DNA of 64,000 nucleotides from RUG11237 sp050874665 (GCA_050874665.1 JBNMLC010000001.1:310001-374000), one strand, 5' to 3'. Positions 25,301 through 34,803 are shown, numbered from the stretch's first letter. The notes: generated from the letters alone by a model not told the origin. A program made the numbers and translations.

Positions 25301-26587
25301 GTACAGGAAATGACGCCAGAGTACATTACAACAGCTTCAACTGCATATGAAGTGAAGACGCAGGGGGTATATGTGATTACAGGCGGAACCGGCGGAATCG
25401 GATTGTATTATGCAAAATGTTTTGCAGAAGTCAATCCCAATGTTCACATTGTGTTGGTGGCAAGGAGTGATCGATTTAAACAGAATCAGGAAGCCATGGA
25501 TAAGATCAAAAAGCTTTCTGCAATGGGGACGGGTATTGAAACCATCATTGGTGATGTAAGTGATGGAGAAAAAGTAAATGAGATATTTAAGTCTATCCGC
25601 AGTAAATATGGAAGAATCAATGGTGTGATCCATGCAGCAGGAAATGCAAGTGCGCAAATTATGGCACTTCGTGAGGAAGAAGAGTTTCTGAAGGTAATGC
25701 GACCAAAATATGAAGGCACTTGGAATGTATTCCAGCAGATCCGAAAGGAAAACGTGGACTTTTTTGTACTGTGTTCATCCGGATGTACACTTACCGGTGA
25801 AGCATCACAGGCGGATTATGTTGCTGCCAATAGTTATCTGGATGCCTTTACTTATTATGCAAATGAACAGAATGTAAAAACACATTGTATCAATTTCAGC
25901 TCATGGAAGAGTGAGGGTATGTCTGTTCGTTACGAGATCAATGTGGATTCATTCTTTAAGGCATTGGATAATGCAGATGCCAAAAAAGCATTGTTCGATG
26001 TGATCTGTTCTAAGAATGAGAGATGTTTTGTGGGTAGGATCAATGCTTCCTTCTGCAGAGATCAGGCAATCGATCTAAGCAGTCTTCCGTTTGATGTTTC
26101 TCCAGAAATCGAGGATGCATTGGCAATTCAGGGTGGAGCAAACAAAATTGACTTTGTGCCTTCAAAAACAAAATCAAACATAAGAGAAGTGCAGACTATT
26201 TTAGAGGGAAATGATGAGAAAACAGCCAGCTACTCAGAAACAGAAAAGGAGATTGCAGCAATGATCAGCAAAGTATTAGGAGTGGATACAATCCATATTT
26301 ATGATAGCTTTTTTGAATTGGGTGGAGATTCCATTCTGTTAGGAAGACTACATGGCATGATTGATCAGAAATATCCTGGCAAGATGAAACTTTTAGACCT
26401 ATTTGCTTATAGTTCTGTAAAAAAGATTGCGGAATTTTTGACAAATGGAGATGCATCTGATGTATCTGAAGATGTCAGTGCAGAGCAGAAGGATATGACA
26501 GAGTCCAGCGAGCAAATTGATGATCTGGTAGAGCGTTTTGAAAGAGGTGAGATTTCCATTGACGAAATGCTTGGCGAAATAATGTGA
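19304..26587 (+). CDS. Trans-AT polyketide synthase, two modules: KS-KR(degenerate)-ACP-KS-KR-ACP
   Basis: About 2427 residues. KS1 (26-449; DATCASS, HGTAT, VKSNMGH), linker ending LPVYPFERNRCWI, KR1 (606-1032), ACP (1086-1150, GADSLQ), KS2 (1193-1617; DTACSSS, HGTAT, VKPNYGH), linker ending IPTYCFTKKSCWI, KR2 (1799-2262), ACP (2311-2377, GGDSILL), then a charged tail that looks like a docking element. KR2 has an intact NADPH site (ITGGTGGIG) with catalytic Ser and Tyr. KR1 keeps Ser (LFSSMA) and Tyr (GYIAANAYLD) but its nucleotide loop reads VTAGTSYVT, losing two key glycines, so it is probably inactive. There is no AT, DH, ER or methyltransferase. ATG 19304 lies 7 bases after the previous stop with GAGAGG upstream. 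It should extend the Gly-Gly chain by two ketide units. Confidence 0.93.
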   Translation: MDKFMDSEISLDDISLDFEEEKIDHRVAIIGMSIHTSSGNTSAFWEDIKNGCNLISAFRGTRKEDIEAYHTIQRKEYAYAEGSFIQDIDTFDYKYFNMTPKEAQLMDPSHRLFLQNTVHAIEDAGYGNHRLENTNTRIFVGYAGNIKDSYLNMIWNTNSKDLSMSIVNNMTGMISGRLSHMLNTRGVAEIIDATCASSLIAVHEGCESIISGQSNLAIVGSMRLNLMPIESDMARIGVESKDYQTRTFDENASGFGEGDGVVTLILKSYQQAVEDQDHIHAVIKGSAVSQGGESMGLTVTNPTALKDTIANVIMETNHDIDTIGMYELHGTATNLGDPIEMQGMEEAFRLFTEKNAFCAIGSVKSNMGHLYEASGIMGLVKTVLAMKHKTIPPTINLTEPNKEIHFAKSPFYINTKAREWQCENGKRSALVNSLGLNGANCCMLVEEYDNNYEESTPIEQRFLVLSAVSEESLQRLADSYQAYLSKNDVNLDDLCYTAAVGRWHHKKRAFFEFETKKGLIQLLSSYAKDESKAVVFTENSRAKTGSNLEYEAIKQRYCEGEDVDWEAYFEEPRKIIHLPVYPFERNRCWIDYDAEQEYEEKTESHLYDVVWEKKDLIGPSLDVKEITVIGLQRERVEAYVSYFVKNHIKAEGICLQEKAADCIEAYPHVLFTTEGYQEENLQVEKIKGLMLFLADLCKNPSVKHLTFLSKPVHVIEGTEAVDRLDAVLTAYVRAIQKENENLKMHIMETDDSICFEDIISKVMKEEACYLACRKGISYIPVVAKKDTKEEKESVIGKGTYLVTAGTSYVTLEVCSQIAKLYPESTFIFLARKLQNYDSKWNEDGLQSYDSKLAEYYRGIQEQNCRILVKKADICNAENLKTVLRELEKEQIIPKYLVHSAAGDMSFAYTETDSEKLDFVLDPKIKALDYIESLVGQHLQGYVLFSSMATTFMAPMQSGYIAANAYLDGFCREKCLEGKKAVALQWSTWKEIGMAARNNLAYDLIFEAMPTKIALSYLDEILKKGIRGTTIIGKFNESAMGRKLIENSKVLLAKNVMPSEQKKTVKKVQKSKIELTGRNKDNYTLMEKRISQICREVLGYTSINIYENFFEMGADSLQIMNLHKQIEKEFPGKLEITDMFSYSNVYKLANYLFDEGNESLLTEEMEENAGQQERQVEQRITAENIVETEGEHLDDIAIVGIAAKIPGVNDLKEFYDSLLRGECFVNDLPAWRKEFLTKYYHYTKQELKENAFAQSAYLDDIDQFDYEFFQLSPREASLMDPHQRLFLELALEAIEDAGHSLDSMSQTKTGVFLGFGTNIKDMYMRILSDVQREDVADAIVGNAQAILAGRISHDLNLKGASMVIDTACSSSIVALNTAVSYIKSKQIESALVGGIKLLLCPVEDADLYTIGMESGDGYTRTFDQTATGTAFGESAQMILIKSYQKAVEDGDHIYGVIKSIAINQDGNSASVTAPNPISQQEVILEAWKGAKINPEDIGYVEVHGTATRLGDTIEYKSLNEAFKRYTKKKHICAVNTVKPNYGHMSEGAGLFGLIKGLQVLQYGVIPKNILFDRPNSSIDMIDSAIYYNTQNIEWKAEGKKRTFALSNFGMSGTNTHLVVQEVKRACAPSILRKKRIFAISNRTKEGLFQEIQKLYAYITTREVDFHNLSYTLAVGRNHYENRFAVVCESMQELQAAIQQYLEAGVLGHNAFAGGKKVVSDDRVQLASNEMHLSEQMQLTEQVRTMEKEEQVAEFYCKGAKVAFERFYAGEVLYRISIPTYCFTKKSCWIRIPDVYDVDEQLYYTLDWKKKAAKKLSMTVHQGCKYIAIVDEKDQKHQELIQALEAKGGIRLAIYGIHEFLAQYATVEKMQELLAKECADGAEGMIQLMPTKDSVYQEQSYQLCLQLFRTTKAIVQNNLTSDFKIVTISYQAFRVNQEKKGFQPLGAIGHGINRVIHLEVPNVSTVAIDIDLETDSQYLADEILCEKQDHFYVAYRKNERYVQEMTPEYITTASTAYEVKTQGVYVITGGTGGIGLYYAKCFAEVNPNVHIVLVARSDRFKQNQEAMDKIKKLSAMGTGIETIIGDVSDGEKVNEIFKSIRSKYGRINGVIHAAGNASAQIMALREEEEFLKVMRPKYEGTWNVFQQIRKENVDFFVLCSSGCTLTGEASQADYVAANSYLDAFTYYANEQNVKTHCINFSSWKSEGMSVRYEINVDSFFKALDNADAKKALFDVICSKNERCFVGRINASFCRDQAIDLSSLPFDVSPEIEDALAIQGGANKIDFVPSKTKSNIREVQTILEGNDEKTASYSETEKEIAAMISKVLGVDTIHIYDSFFELGGDSILLGRLHGMIDQKYPGKMKLLDLFAYSSVKKIAEFLTNGDASDVSEDVSAEQKDMTESSEQIDDLVERFERGEISIDEMLGEIM

Positions 26588-26606
26588 GAACTTGAGGAGA
26601 AAAAGA

Positions 26607-29600
26607 ATGGAACGTGATTTTTATAGATACGTCTTAACGAAAGTGCAAGATGGTAAAATAGATAAAGAAACGTCTGCAAATCTGCTGCAAATGCATGAGA
26701 AGGAAATCAATCGTGATGAATATGCAATTGTTGGAATCGCGTATGATTTTCCAAATACAGATGAATATGAATTATTTGATAACTTGAAAAATAAAATAAA
26801 CTTTTCCAGAGAGTTAGATCACCATCGTAAAGAGCAGATTCGGGATTATTATGAATGCATTGATAATCCTGAAACTGTCACTTTTTCGAAGGGTTCCTTC
26901 CTGCAGGATATCGATCAGTTTGATTATAAATTTTTTAAAATCACACCAAAAGAAGCAAAACTGATGGATCCTGCCCAGCGTAAGCTGTTAGAGGTAGCCT
27001 ACCATGCATTTGAGGATGCAGGCTGCTCTCCAGAACGTTTAAAGGGAAGCAGAACCGGTGTATATGTTGGGTATGCAACGTTTGTGCAAAGTAATTATGG
27101 TCTCATGGCATACTCTGTGGATAAGTCCTTGATGGCAGATGGTATGGTGGGAAATATTTCAGCACTGATGCCAGCAAGAATCTCGTATTTTCTGGATCTG
27201 AAGGGTCCAAATATTCTTTTGGATACAGCATGTTCTTCTTCCCTAACAGCGCTATATCAGGCATGTGAAGGAATTCGCAATCGGGATTGTGAAATGGCAT
27301 TGGTTGCAGGGGTTCGAGTGAATCTGCTTCCAGTAGAGAATGAATATTTGAGCATTGGTGTGCAATCCTCTGATTTTGTGACCAGAGCATTTGACCAGAC
27401 TTCAGATGGTACTGGTGTTGGGGAAGGTATTGGATGTCTGGTGATTAAAAAATTATCCAAGGCAATTGCAGATAAGGATCATATTCATGCAGTGGTCAAG
27501 GGTATTGCTACAAATCATGATGGAACTTCCATCGGAATTACGGCCCCAAATGCAGAAGCACAAACTGATGTGATCACAAAAGCTTGGGAAAAGGCAGGAA
27601 TCGATCCGGAAGAGCTGGTCTTTTTGCAGACACATGGAACTGGAACCAGACTGGGAGATACCCTGGAGATGCAGGGCATTCGAAACGCTTTTCGAAAATA
27701 TACAGATAAAAACCATATCTGTGCCATTAGCAATGTAAAATCCAATATGGGACATTTGTTTGAAGCATCTGGTATGGCAAGTATCATTGCATCTGTTTTG
27801 GCGATTGAGAACAGAGTCATTTTGCCAACCATCAATATTGAACAGCCGAATCAGCAGATTGATTTCATCGATTCACCGGTTTATCTGAATACAAAGCTAA
27901 GAAATCTGCCATCTGATCAAAAGATGATGTGCGGTATCAGCTCATTTGGATTAAGTGGAACCAACTGTCATATGGTGCTGGAAGAAGCACCTCGGTTGGA
28001 AGAAGAGAAGAAGCAAGCTGTGTCTAATATCCTGACGATTTCAGCCAAGAGTGAGAAATCTTTGTTAGAGACAGTGGATTTGTATATTGCACATTTTGAT
28101 ACCATTGAAGGAGAGGCAGAAAGAATCTGTTATTCTTCACAGGTGGGTAGGGCACATTACAATTATAGAATTGCAATCCTTGGAAAAAATCGTAATGATT
28201 TCAAAGAAGGATTGCTGGCTTGGAGAAATCATGCGGAGAGTGCTTATGTATATTATGGCGTGCATAAGATTGTTACGGCCAATAAAAAAGAGCGTTTGGA
28301 AAATGAATATACCTATGAAGAAATACAGCAGGAAAGTGCTGTTGCCCAGAAATATATGATGATCTTTAACAAACTGTCCGGAGAGAAAAAGGAACAGGTG
28401 CTGATTGAAATCGCAAAAAAATATGTGGCAGGAGCGAATGTTCGTTTCAGAGATATGTATGCAGAAGTGCCGTATGCTACCGTGCTTCCTAAATATGCGT
28501 TTGAAAAAGAACAGATGTGGTTGCCAGTGGCAAAGAAAAACAATTACCTGGTGAAATGGGAAATCTGCGACGAAGCTTCAGAAGATACCACGGAAAAATC
28601 AGGAATGTGGAATTATCTTTCTTTTGGAAAATCTGTGTTGCAGGAGTCTTTGGTTTCCAAAGTACAAAAGGCAGTGGGTGAACTTACCTGTTATGAAGCG
28701 GAAACACTTTCAGATCAACATATGAGTGGATTAACAGGACACAATCTGATTCTGGATCTGTCAGCACTGACTTATGAGAACTGTGAAAAGGATCTGTCGG
28801 TATTTCATGATGCCTGCAGCACAGTATATCGTGTGTTATACATCCTTTGTAAGACAGCAGATGAAAAGGAAAAACTGCAGATTCGTCTGCTAGGTTCAGA
28901 AGTATTCCATGTGGCAGAAGGGGATTGTCCGAATCCGTTTCAGAGTGCGATCCTTTCTTTATCAAAATCCATCAGTAAGGATTGCCCTGGGTTAAGTATC
29001 TGTAGTTTGGATACAGATCAGAGTGAAGAGTCCTTGGAAAAGGTATCGATGCTTTTGACCACAGATTCTACAGAAAGATATTATGTAATCCGAAACGGAA
29101 GACTGTATCATCAGGTATTTGGAGAAAGTGAGTTAGAGGCTAAAAAAGAGTTTTCTGTAAAAGAAAATGGAGTTTATGTATTTACTGGTGGTATTGGTGG
29201 TATTGCCTTGACGATTGCAGAGTCCTTGTGTGAACAGGCACATGTGAATCTTGTACTGCTGACAAGAAGAAAGGATATGGATCCGGCAAAATGGAAACAG
29301 GCGGTAAATAATTCGTCTGTATCTGAAACGAAAAAGGAGAAATTGCAGGATCTGATCCGCATTCAGAGTAAAGCAAGCGTTGTTGAGGTCATTTCCTGTG
29401 ATGTGGCAGATCAGGCTGCACTGCAGAAAACGCTTCATGGCATCAGAGAAAAGTATGGAGCCATTGATGGTATTGTTCATACAGCAGGTGTTTCAAGAGA
29501 TGTTAGGATTACCGATAGAACCGATCAGCTTTTGTTTCAGGATATTCTGGCACCAAAGGTGGATGGAACCATTAACCTGCATCTGGCAACATTGCAGGAT

Positions 29601-32600
29601 CATTTGCAATTCTTTGTAATGTGCTCATCTATTGCAACTGTTTTTAGTTCCTATGGACAGAGCGATTATATTATTGGAAATACCTTTTTAGATGAATTTG
29701 CATGGTATCGAAAAGCGCAGGGATTACCAGCTCTGACTATCAACTGGTGTACATGGAAAGATAAAGGAATGGCCCATGATGCTGGATTTACGGTGGATAC
29801 GATTTTCCGTGCAATGTCATGCGAAGATGCGATGAAAGGCTTTTACCATGCTATGAGAACAGATTATCCGAGAATTCATGTAGGATACTTTAATGAAAAG
29901 GGTGGTATCAGATTACTACAGAAATCAAATGTTTCTGTATATGGTAAAATGAAGGAGCGTTTGGTGCATTTTGGTGAGGAAAAACAGAAGGATAGAACAA
30001 AGTCAGCAGAGCATTCAAGTGTAGCTGATTGTAGACTGGAAGGCAGAGTGTATCAGGATTATACCAAGACTGAAAAAGCGGTGGGAGAGGTTCTTGCCAG
30101 CGTGTTAGAACTGGATACCCTTGATATATATGATAACTTTTTTGAAATCGGCATGGATTCTATCTCTGGAATCAAGATTGCACAAGCTCTGTCAGAAAAA
30201 TTCCATGCAGAGTTAAATGTTGTTGATCTTCTGAAAAACAACTGTGTGTATGAGTATGCGAAGTTCTTAGATACGTTGGCTAAGGAAAGCCAGGAGATAC
30301 AAAAGGAAACAGAAGAAAAGAAAGCAGTTTTCAGATTTAATCAGAAATATCCGCTTTCGTTTTCTCAAAGAGGTTTGTATCTGTTAGATAAGATCCAGGA
30401 TAAGAGTACCAATTATAACGTAACTAATGTTGTGATCCTGAAAAAACAGATCGATCAGGAAAAGGCGCAGAAAGCCTTTGAGCAACTGGTACAACGGCAT
30501 GAAATGCTGCGTGTATCCTTCCATGACGAAGATGGAGAACTGTATCAGATGATTCATGAGCATCCTGCGGTTGCAATTGATTATTCTTACAGAAATGAAG
30601 AGGAAGTCAAAAAACAGTTTACGCAGATTTACGATGAATTTGTTCAGCCATTTGACCTAAGTAAGCCAGTGCTGATGAGGATCAAACTGATCAATACAGA
30701 TTCTGGTCAGAGTGTGGTGCTCTACGATATTCATCACATCATCACCGATGGCATTTCCAATGAAATTCTGATCAGAGATTTCCTGGATCTTTATATGGAA
30801 AAGGGAATGGAACCATTGCAGTATAGCTACATTGATTATGTGGAAGACTTTTATGCAAAGATGGAAACGTCTCTTTACAAGGAGCAGGAACAGTTCTGGT
30901 TGAATAAATTAAGTGGAACACTTCCGATTATCGATCTTCCAACGAAGAGTGGAAGAAATAATCAGCAGAATCATGAGGGTGCACACAAACACTTTGAAAT
31001 ACCGGAAACCATGGTAAAACGGTTGAAAGAAAGCTGCGTAGAGCATGGTGTAACCTTGTATATGATGTTATATGCCGTACTCAATCTGGTATTGAGCAGA
31101 TATTCCGGACAAACGGATATCATTATTGGGACACCAACGCTTGGCAGAAAAGAAAAATATTCCAATGTAGTAGGAATGTTTGTAAATACAGTCGTAATGA
31201 GAACCCAGATCGATATGTCTCTTTCATTCGGAGCATATCTGTCTGAAATCAGAGAAAGTGTTTTGGAAAGCTTCCAGAATCAGGATTATCCATTTAGTTA
31301 TCTGGTGGAAAAACTGGAAGGAAGAAGAGATTTGGATCGAAATCCAATCTTTGATATTATGTTCGTTTTGCAGAATTATGGAATTGACAGGTCAAAGGGT
31401 GACGTTTTTGGAAAAACGGAAAGTAATGAGCAGAATGTTTTCAATAAATCATCGAAATTTGATATTTCTTTCAGTGCGGTAGAAGAAGAGAACAGAATTG
31501 TATTCGATGTAGAGTACAGCACATATTTGTATACGGATTCCATGATTGATCGAATTATGGAGGATTATCTTGCAATTGCAAGTGAGGTACTTGTTTCGCC
31601 ATCTATTGCTTTACAGGAGATGGAAATGTTGTCTGCTTCCCAGAAACAGCTTATTTTAGAGAAGCTGCCAACGGAAGCAGTGGACTATGATGTGAACCTG
31701 ACAATGTTGGATTGGTTTGAGCGAGCTGTTGCAGAACATGGAACAAAGGATGCCCTGATCTATCACGAACAACATTATACTTATCAGGAACTTCGTGAAA
31801 GAATCCATCAATTTGCAGATTATTTAAAGAAGGTGGGAATGAACCGTCACGACAGGATTGCAATCTATCAGGATAGAACGGTAGATACGATCATTACCAT
31901 TTTTGCAATATGGAAGTGCGGTGCGACTTTTGTACCGATTGATGTCATGGCACCGGCCAGCAGAATTTCCTACATTTTAGGAGATTCTGAAGCAAAAGCT
32001 GTGATCGTCAATCACAAGCGTCTTGAAGAAATTCCAGCGGATATGACCTGCATAGATATCACAGAGTTAGATTTGAATGCGTATGAAAAGGATCTGCCAG
32101 GCAATCCAATGCCGGAGGATTTGGCGTATATCATGTATACCTCTGGAACCACAGGAATGCCAAAGGGTGTTATGCTGGAACATAAAAATCTAGTAGCGTT
32201 TATCGTTGGATTTTATCAGGAATTTGGTTTTTCGGCAGAACGCATTATGCTACAGCAGTATTCTTATGCATTTGACGGCTACAATGAAGAGGTCTATACT
32301 ACATTGTGTTCTGGATCAACGTTGGTGCTGGCGGATAAAGAAGAGGTGCTGGATATGAAAAAGCTGGATGCAATTATTACAGAATACCAGATTGATACCA
32401 TCAGTGTTTCAGCAGTGTTGTTTGCGCAGGTGGGAAAATATATAAAAAATCCGTACTTAAAAACGGTGATTTCCGGCGGAGATGTGATGAAACCGGACTA
32501 TGTGGAAGAGTATCCAGTTTCCGTCGATTTATATAACAGTTATGGACCGACAGAGACTTCCTGTTGTGCAACCTATTATCTTGTGGATCGAGAGCGAAAA

Positions 32601-34691
32601 GAGATGATTTCCATTGGAAAGAATCTGGCGAACTATGGTATTACGATTATGGATTCATATTTTCGGATCAACCCAATTGGAGTACCAGGGGAAATCTGTA
32701 TCAGTGGAAATGGTGTAGCAAGAGGATATTTGAATCAGCCGGAGCTGACAGAAAAGAATTTTATTTTTCATCAGAAGCTTGGAAAAATGGTTTATTGTAC
32801 AGGGGATATTGGTCGTTTGAATGAAGATGGAACCATTGATTTCCTAGGAAGAAAAGATCGTCAGATCAAAATCCGAGGATTTCGAATTGAAGTATCTGAG
32901 GTAGAACGATATGTGAAGCAGTATGTGGAGGTGGATGATCTGTATGTATGTGCAGTGGAAATCATGGAACAGCACAAAGAGCTTTGCTGTTATCTGGCTA
33001 CTACGCAAGAAGTAGATATCAAGGAACTGAAGAAAAACCTGATGCGCCATCTTCCAAGCTATATGATTCCGCAGTATTTTGTAAAGATGGATGCGCTGCC
33101 ATATAACAAAAACGATAAGATCGATGTGTTTGCGCTGCCAAAGCCAAAACGTGAAGACAGCACACAAACTGTATATGTAGCTCCTAGAAATGAGATGGAG
33201 CGTCAGATTGCGAACGTTTATTGTAAGGTATTAGGACTGGAACAAATGGGTATGGAAGATAATTTCTTTGATGTGGGTGGTAATTCCATCAAAGCCATTG
33301 AGATCCTTTCAGAATTGCAGAAACTTGGTTACATGGTGGATATTAATATGATTTTTCAGTATCAGGATATTGAAACACTTGCAAAAGAAATCATCAATCT
33401 GGATGAAAATATTATTTTCCAGAAATTAAGCGAGTATAGTGAGCATGTTATTGAGGAAGCCAGAAAAACAGAGGAACAGTACCTAGCAGACGAAGAAATG
33501 ACAGAAAAGAGAGTGTGTTATTTCAAGGAAGTGGAAGAGCTGCAGGTTACTGACCTTACGACCAGAAAGTATCAAAATGTTCTGTTATTAGGTGCTACCG
33601 GATATTTAGGTGCGTATCTGTTACATGGTTTATTGGAACAGAAGATAGAGAATATTTACTGTATTGTGAGAGCTTCTGATGATGAAGAGGGATTTCAGAG
33701 AGTGCAGGATCAATACAGATACTACTTCGAGGATGAGGCTCTGGAAGAACAGAAGGAGCATGTACATATTTTATGTGGAGATACAGGAAAGAAAGCATTT
33801 GGCTTAAAAACAGAGGTCTATAATGAATTAGTGTCAACGTTAGACTGCATCATCAACTCAGCGGCGTTGGTAAAACATTTTGGAAGATATGAGGATTTTG
33901 TTCGGGTTAATGTAGATACTGTGAAAAACTGTATGGAAATGGTTCATGCATCGAATCGAATCGATCTTCACCATGTGTCTACAGTAAGTGTTGGTTCGGG
34001 ATACATAGAAGGTAAAAAATATGAAGTATTTACAGAAGAAAGTGTAGATATTGGACAGATTGGTGACAACAATTATGTCAATAGTAAGATTGAGGCAGAA
34101 AGATATATTGAGAAGGAGCGCGAAAATGGTGCCCGAATCACTGTATATCGAGTTGGTAACCTTGTATTTGACAGTCGAAATGGTAAATTCCAGAAGAACA
34201 TAGAGGGCAGTGCTTTCTATGGACTGGTTCGTTCTGTATTAGAGCTTGGAAGAATTCCAGATGTTTCCAATACCACATTGGATTTTTCATGTATCAATGA
34301 TACAGCAAATGCAATTCTTTCTATTTATGACAAAGAAGAACTAAAAGGTGAAAATTGGCATATTTATAATGAACATCCAGTGGAAATGGTAGATTTGGTC
34401 AGAATGATCAATGAAACAGGGCTTTATACCATCGATATTATGGAGCCAACCGCCTTCTTCGATTTCCTGAAGGATCAGTATCGGGATGCACATTATGGCA
34501 AGATTATTCGAAACATTATCAGTGGTACAGGAATCTTAAACCAGCAGAATCAGGTGACGAACATCCATGTATTAGATGATAAATCAAAGAAGATGCTGGA
34601 AGCTCTAGACTATCATTTTAATAGTCTGAATGTAGAGCTTGTAAGAAAAATGTTGGATTATTGTATTGCCTGCGGATTTATGCAGCAATAG
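26607..34691 (+). CDS. Hybrid PKS-NRPS, terminal module pair with reductive release: KS-KR-ACP-C-A-PCP-R
   Basis: About 2694 residues. An N-terminal helical docking-like segment (1-35) precedes KS (38-464; DTACSSS, HGTGT, VKSNMGH), linker ending LPKYAFEKEQMWL, KR (646-1114; TGGIGGIA, MCSSIA, SDYIIGN), ACP (1151-1218, GMDSISG), C (1245-1671, HHIITDG), A (1695-2181, YTSGTTGMPKG), PCP (2193-2263, GGNSIKA) and a C-terminal thioester reductase (about 2320-2651; LLGATGYLG, NSAALVKHFG, YVNSK). The reductase predicts NAD(P)H-dependent release as an aldehyde, or an alcohol if reduced twice. The A-domain pocket reads DGESIGSCC-K, which I cannot match to a known code. The KR's third glycine is Ala, but its catalytic residues are present. 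ATG 26607 has GAGGAG 7 bases upstream; an in-frame TTG at 26592 is less likely. Confidence 0.93.
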   Translation: MERDFYRYVLTKVQDGKIDKETSANLLQMHEKEINRDEYAIVGIAYDFPNTDEYELFDNLKNKINFSRELDHHRKEQIRDYYECIDNPETVTFSKGSFLQDIDQFDYKFFKITPKEAKLMDPAQRKLLEVAYHAFEDAGCSPERLKGSRTGVYVGYATFVQSNYGLMAYSVDKSLMADGMVGNISALMPARISYFLDLKGPNILLDTACSSSLTALYQACEGIRNRDCEMALVAGVRVNLLPVENEYLSIGVQSSDFVTRAFDQTSDGTGVGEGIGCLVIKKLSKAIADKDHIHAVVKGIATNHDGTSIGITAPNAEAQTDVITKAWEKAGIDPEELVFLQTHGTGTRLGDTLEMQGIRNAFRKYTDKNHICAISNVKSNMGHLFEASGMASIIASVLAIENRVILPTINIEQPNQQIDFIDSPVYLNTKLRNLPSDQKMMCGISSFGLSGTNCHMVLEEAPRLEEEKKQAVSNILTISAKSEKSLLETVDLYIAHFDTIEGEAERICYSSQVGRAHYNYRIAILGKNRNDFKEGLLAWRNHAESAYVYYGVHKIVTANKKERLENEYTYEEIQQESAVAQKYMMIFNKLSGEKKEQVLIEIAKKYVAGANVRFRDMYAEVPYATVLPKYAFEKEQMWLPVAKKNNYLVKWEICDEASEDTTEKSGMWNYLSFGKSVLQESLVSKVQKAVGELTCYEAETLSDQHMSGLTGHNLILDLSALTYENCEKDLSVFHDACSTVYRVLYILCKTADEKEKLQIRLLGSEVFHVAEGDCPNPFQSAILSLSKSISKDCPGLSICSLDTDQSEESLEKVSMLLTTDSTERYYVIRNGRLYHQVFGESELEAKKEFSVKENGVYVFTGGIGGIALTIAESLCEQAHVNLVLLTRRKDMDPAKWKQAVNNSSVSETKKEKLQDLIRIQSKASVVEVISCDVADQAALQKTLHGIREKYGAIDGIVHTAGVSRDVRITDRTDQLLFQDILAPKVDGTINLHLATLQDHLQFFVMCSSIATVFSSYGQSDYIIGNTFLDEFAWYRKAQGLPALTINWCTWKDKGMAHDAGFTVDTIFRAMSCEDAMKGFYHAMRTDYPRIHVGYFNEKGGIRLLQKSNVSVYGKMKERLVHFGEEKQKDRTKSAEHSSVADCRLEGRVYQDYTKTEKAVGEVLASVLELDTLDIYDNFFEIGMDSISGIKIAQALSEKFHAELNVVDLLKNNCVYEYAKFLDTLAKESQEIQKETEEKKAVFRFNQKYPLSFSQRGLYLLDKIQDKSTNYNVTNVVILKKQIDQEKAQKAFEQLVQRHEMLRVSFHDEDGELYQMIHEHPAVAIDYSYRNEEEVKKQFTQIYDEFVQPFDLSKPVLMRIKLINTDSGQSVVLYDIHHIITDGISNEILIRDFLDLYMEKGMEPLQYSYIDYVEDFYAKMETSLYKEQEQFWLNKLSGTLPIIDLPTKSGRNNQQNHEGAHKHFEIPETMVKRLKESCVEHGVTLYMMLYAVLNLVLSRYSGQTDIIIGTPTLGRKEKYSNVVGMFVNTVVMRTQIDMSLSFGAYLSEIRESVLESFQNQDYPFSYLVEKLEGRRDLDRNPIFDIMFVLQNYGIDRSKGDVFGKTESNEQNVFNKSSKFDISFSAVEEENRIVFDVEYSTYLYTDSMIDRIMEDYLAIASEVLVSPSIALQEMEMLSASQKQLILEKLPTEAVDYDVNLTMLDWFERAVAEHGTKDALIYHEQHYTYQELRERIHQFADYLKKVGMNRHDRIAIYQDRTVDTIITIFAIWKCGATFVPIDVMAPASRISYILGDSEAKAVIVNHKRLEEIPADMTCIDITELDLNAYEKDLPGNPMPEDLAYIMYTSGTTGMPKGVMLEHKNLVAFIVGFYQEFGFSAERIMLQQYSYAFDGYNEEVYTTLCSGSTLVLADKEEVLDMKKLDAIITEYQIDTISVSAVLFAQVGKYIKNPYLKTVISGGDVMKPDYVEEYPVSVDLYNSYGPTETSCCATYYLVDRERKEMISIGKNLANYGITIMDSYFRINPIGVPGEICISGNGVARGYLNQPELTEKNFIFHQKLGKMVYCTGDIGRLNEDGTIDFLGRKDRQIKIRGFRIEVSEVERYVKQYVEVDDLYVCAVEIMEQHKELCCYLATTQEVDIKELKKNLMRHLPSYMIPQYFVKMDALPYNKNDKIDVFALPKPKREDSTQTVYVAPRNEMERQIANVYCKVLGLEQMGMEDNFFDVGGNSIKAIEILSELQKLGYMVDINMIFQYQDIETLAKEIINLDENIIFQKLSEYSEHVIEEARKTEEQYLADEEMTEKRVCYFKEVEELQVTDLTTRKYQNVLLLGATGYLGAYLLHGLLEQKIENIYCIVRASDDEEGFQRVQDQYRYYFEDEALEEQKEHVHILCGDTGKKAFGLKTEVYNELVSTLDCIINSAALVKHFGRYEDFVRVNVDTVKNCMEMVHASNRIDLHHVSTVSVGSGYIEGKKYEVFTEESVDIGQIGDNNYVNSKIEAERYIEKERENGARITVYRVGNLVFDSRNGKFQKNIEGSAFYGLVRSVLELGRIPDVSNTTLDFSCINDTANAILSIYDKEELKGENWHIYNEHPVEMVDLVRMINETGLYTIDIMEPTAFFDFLKDQYRDAHYGKIIRNIISGTGILNQQNQVTNIHVLDDKSKKMLEALDYHFNSLNVELVRKMLDYCIACGFMQQ

Positions 34692-34803
34692 ATAATAGAA
34701 AAGAAAGCACGAAAGGAGGGGGGAACCCTTACAAAAACAAGTGAAGGAACTATATCCAAAATAAACGAAAAACAAATAAAAATATGAGAAAGGAAAAAAG
34801 TAG

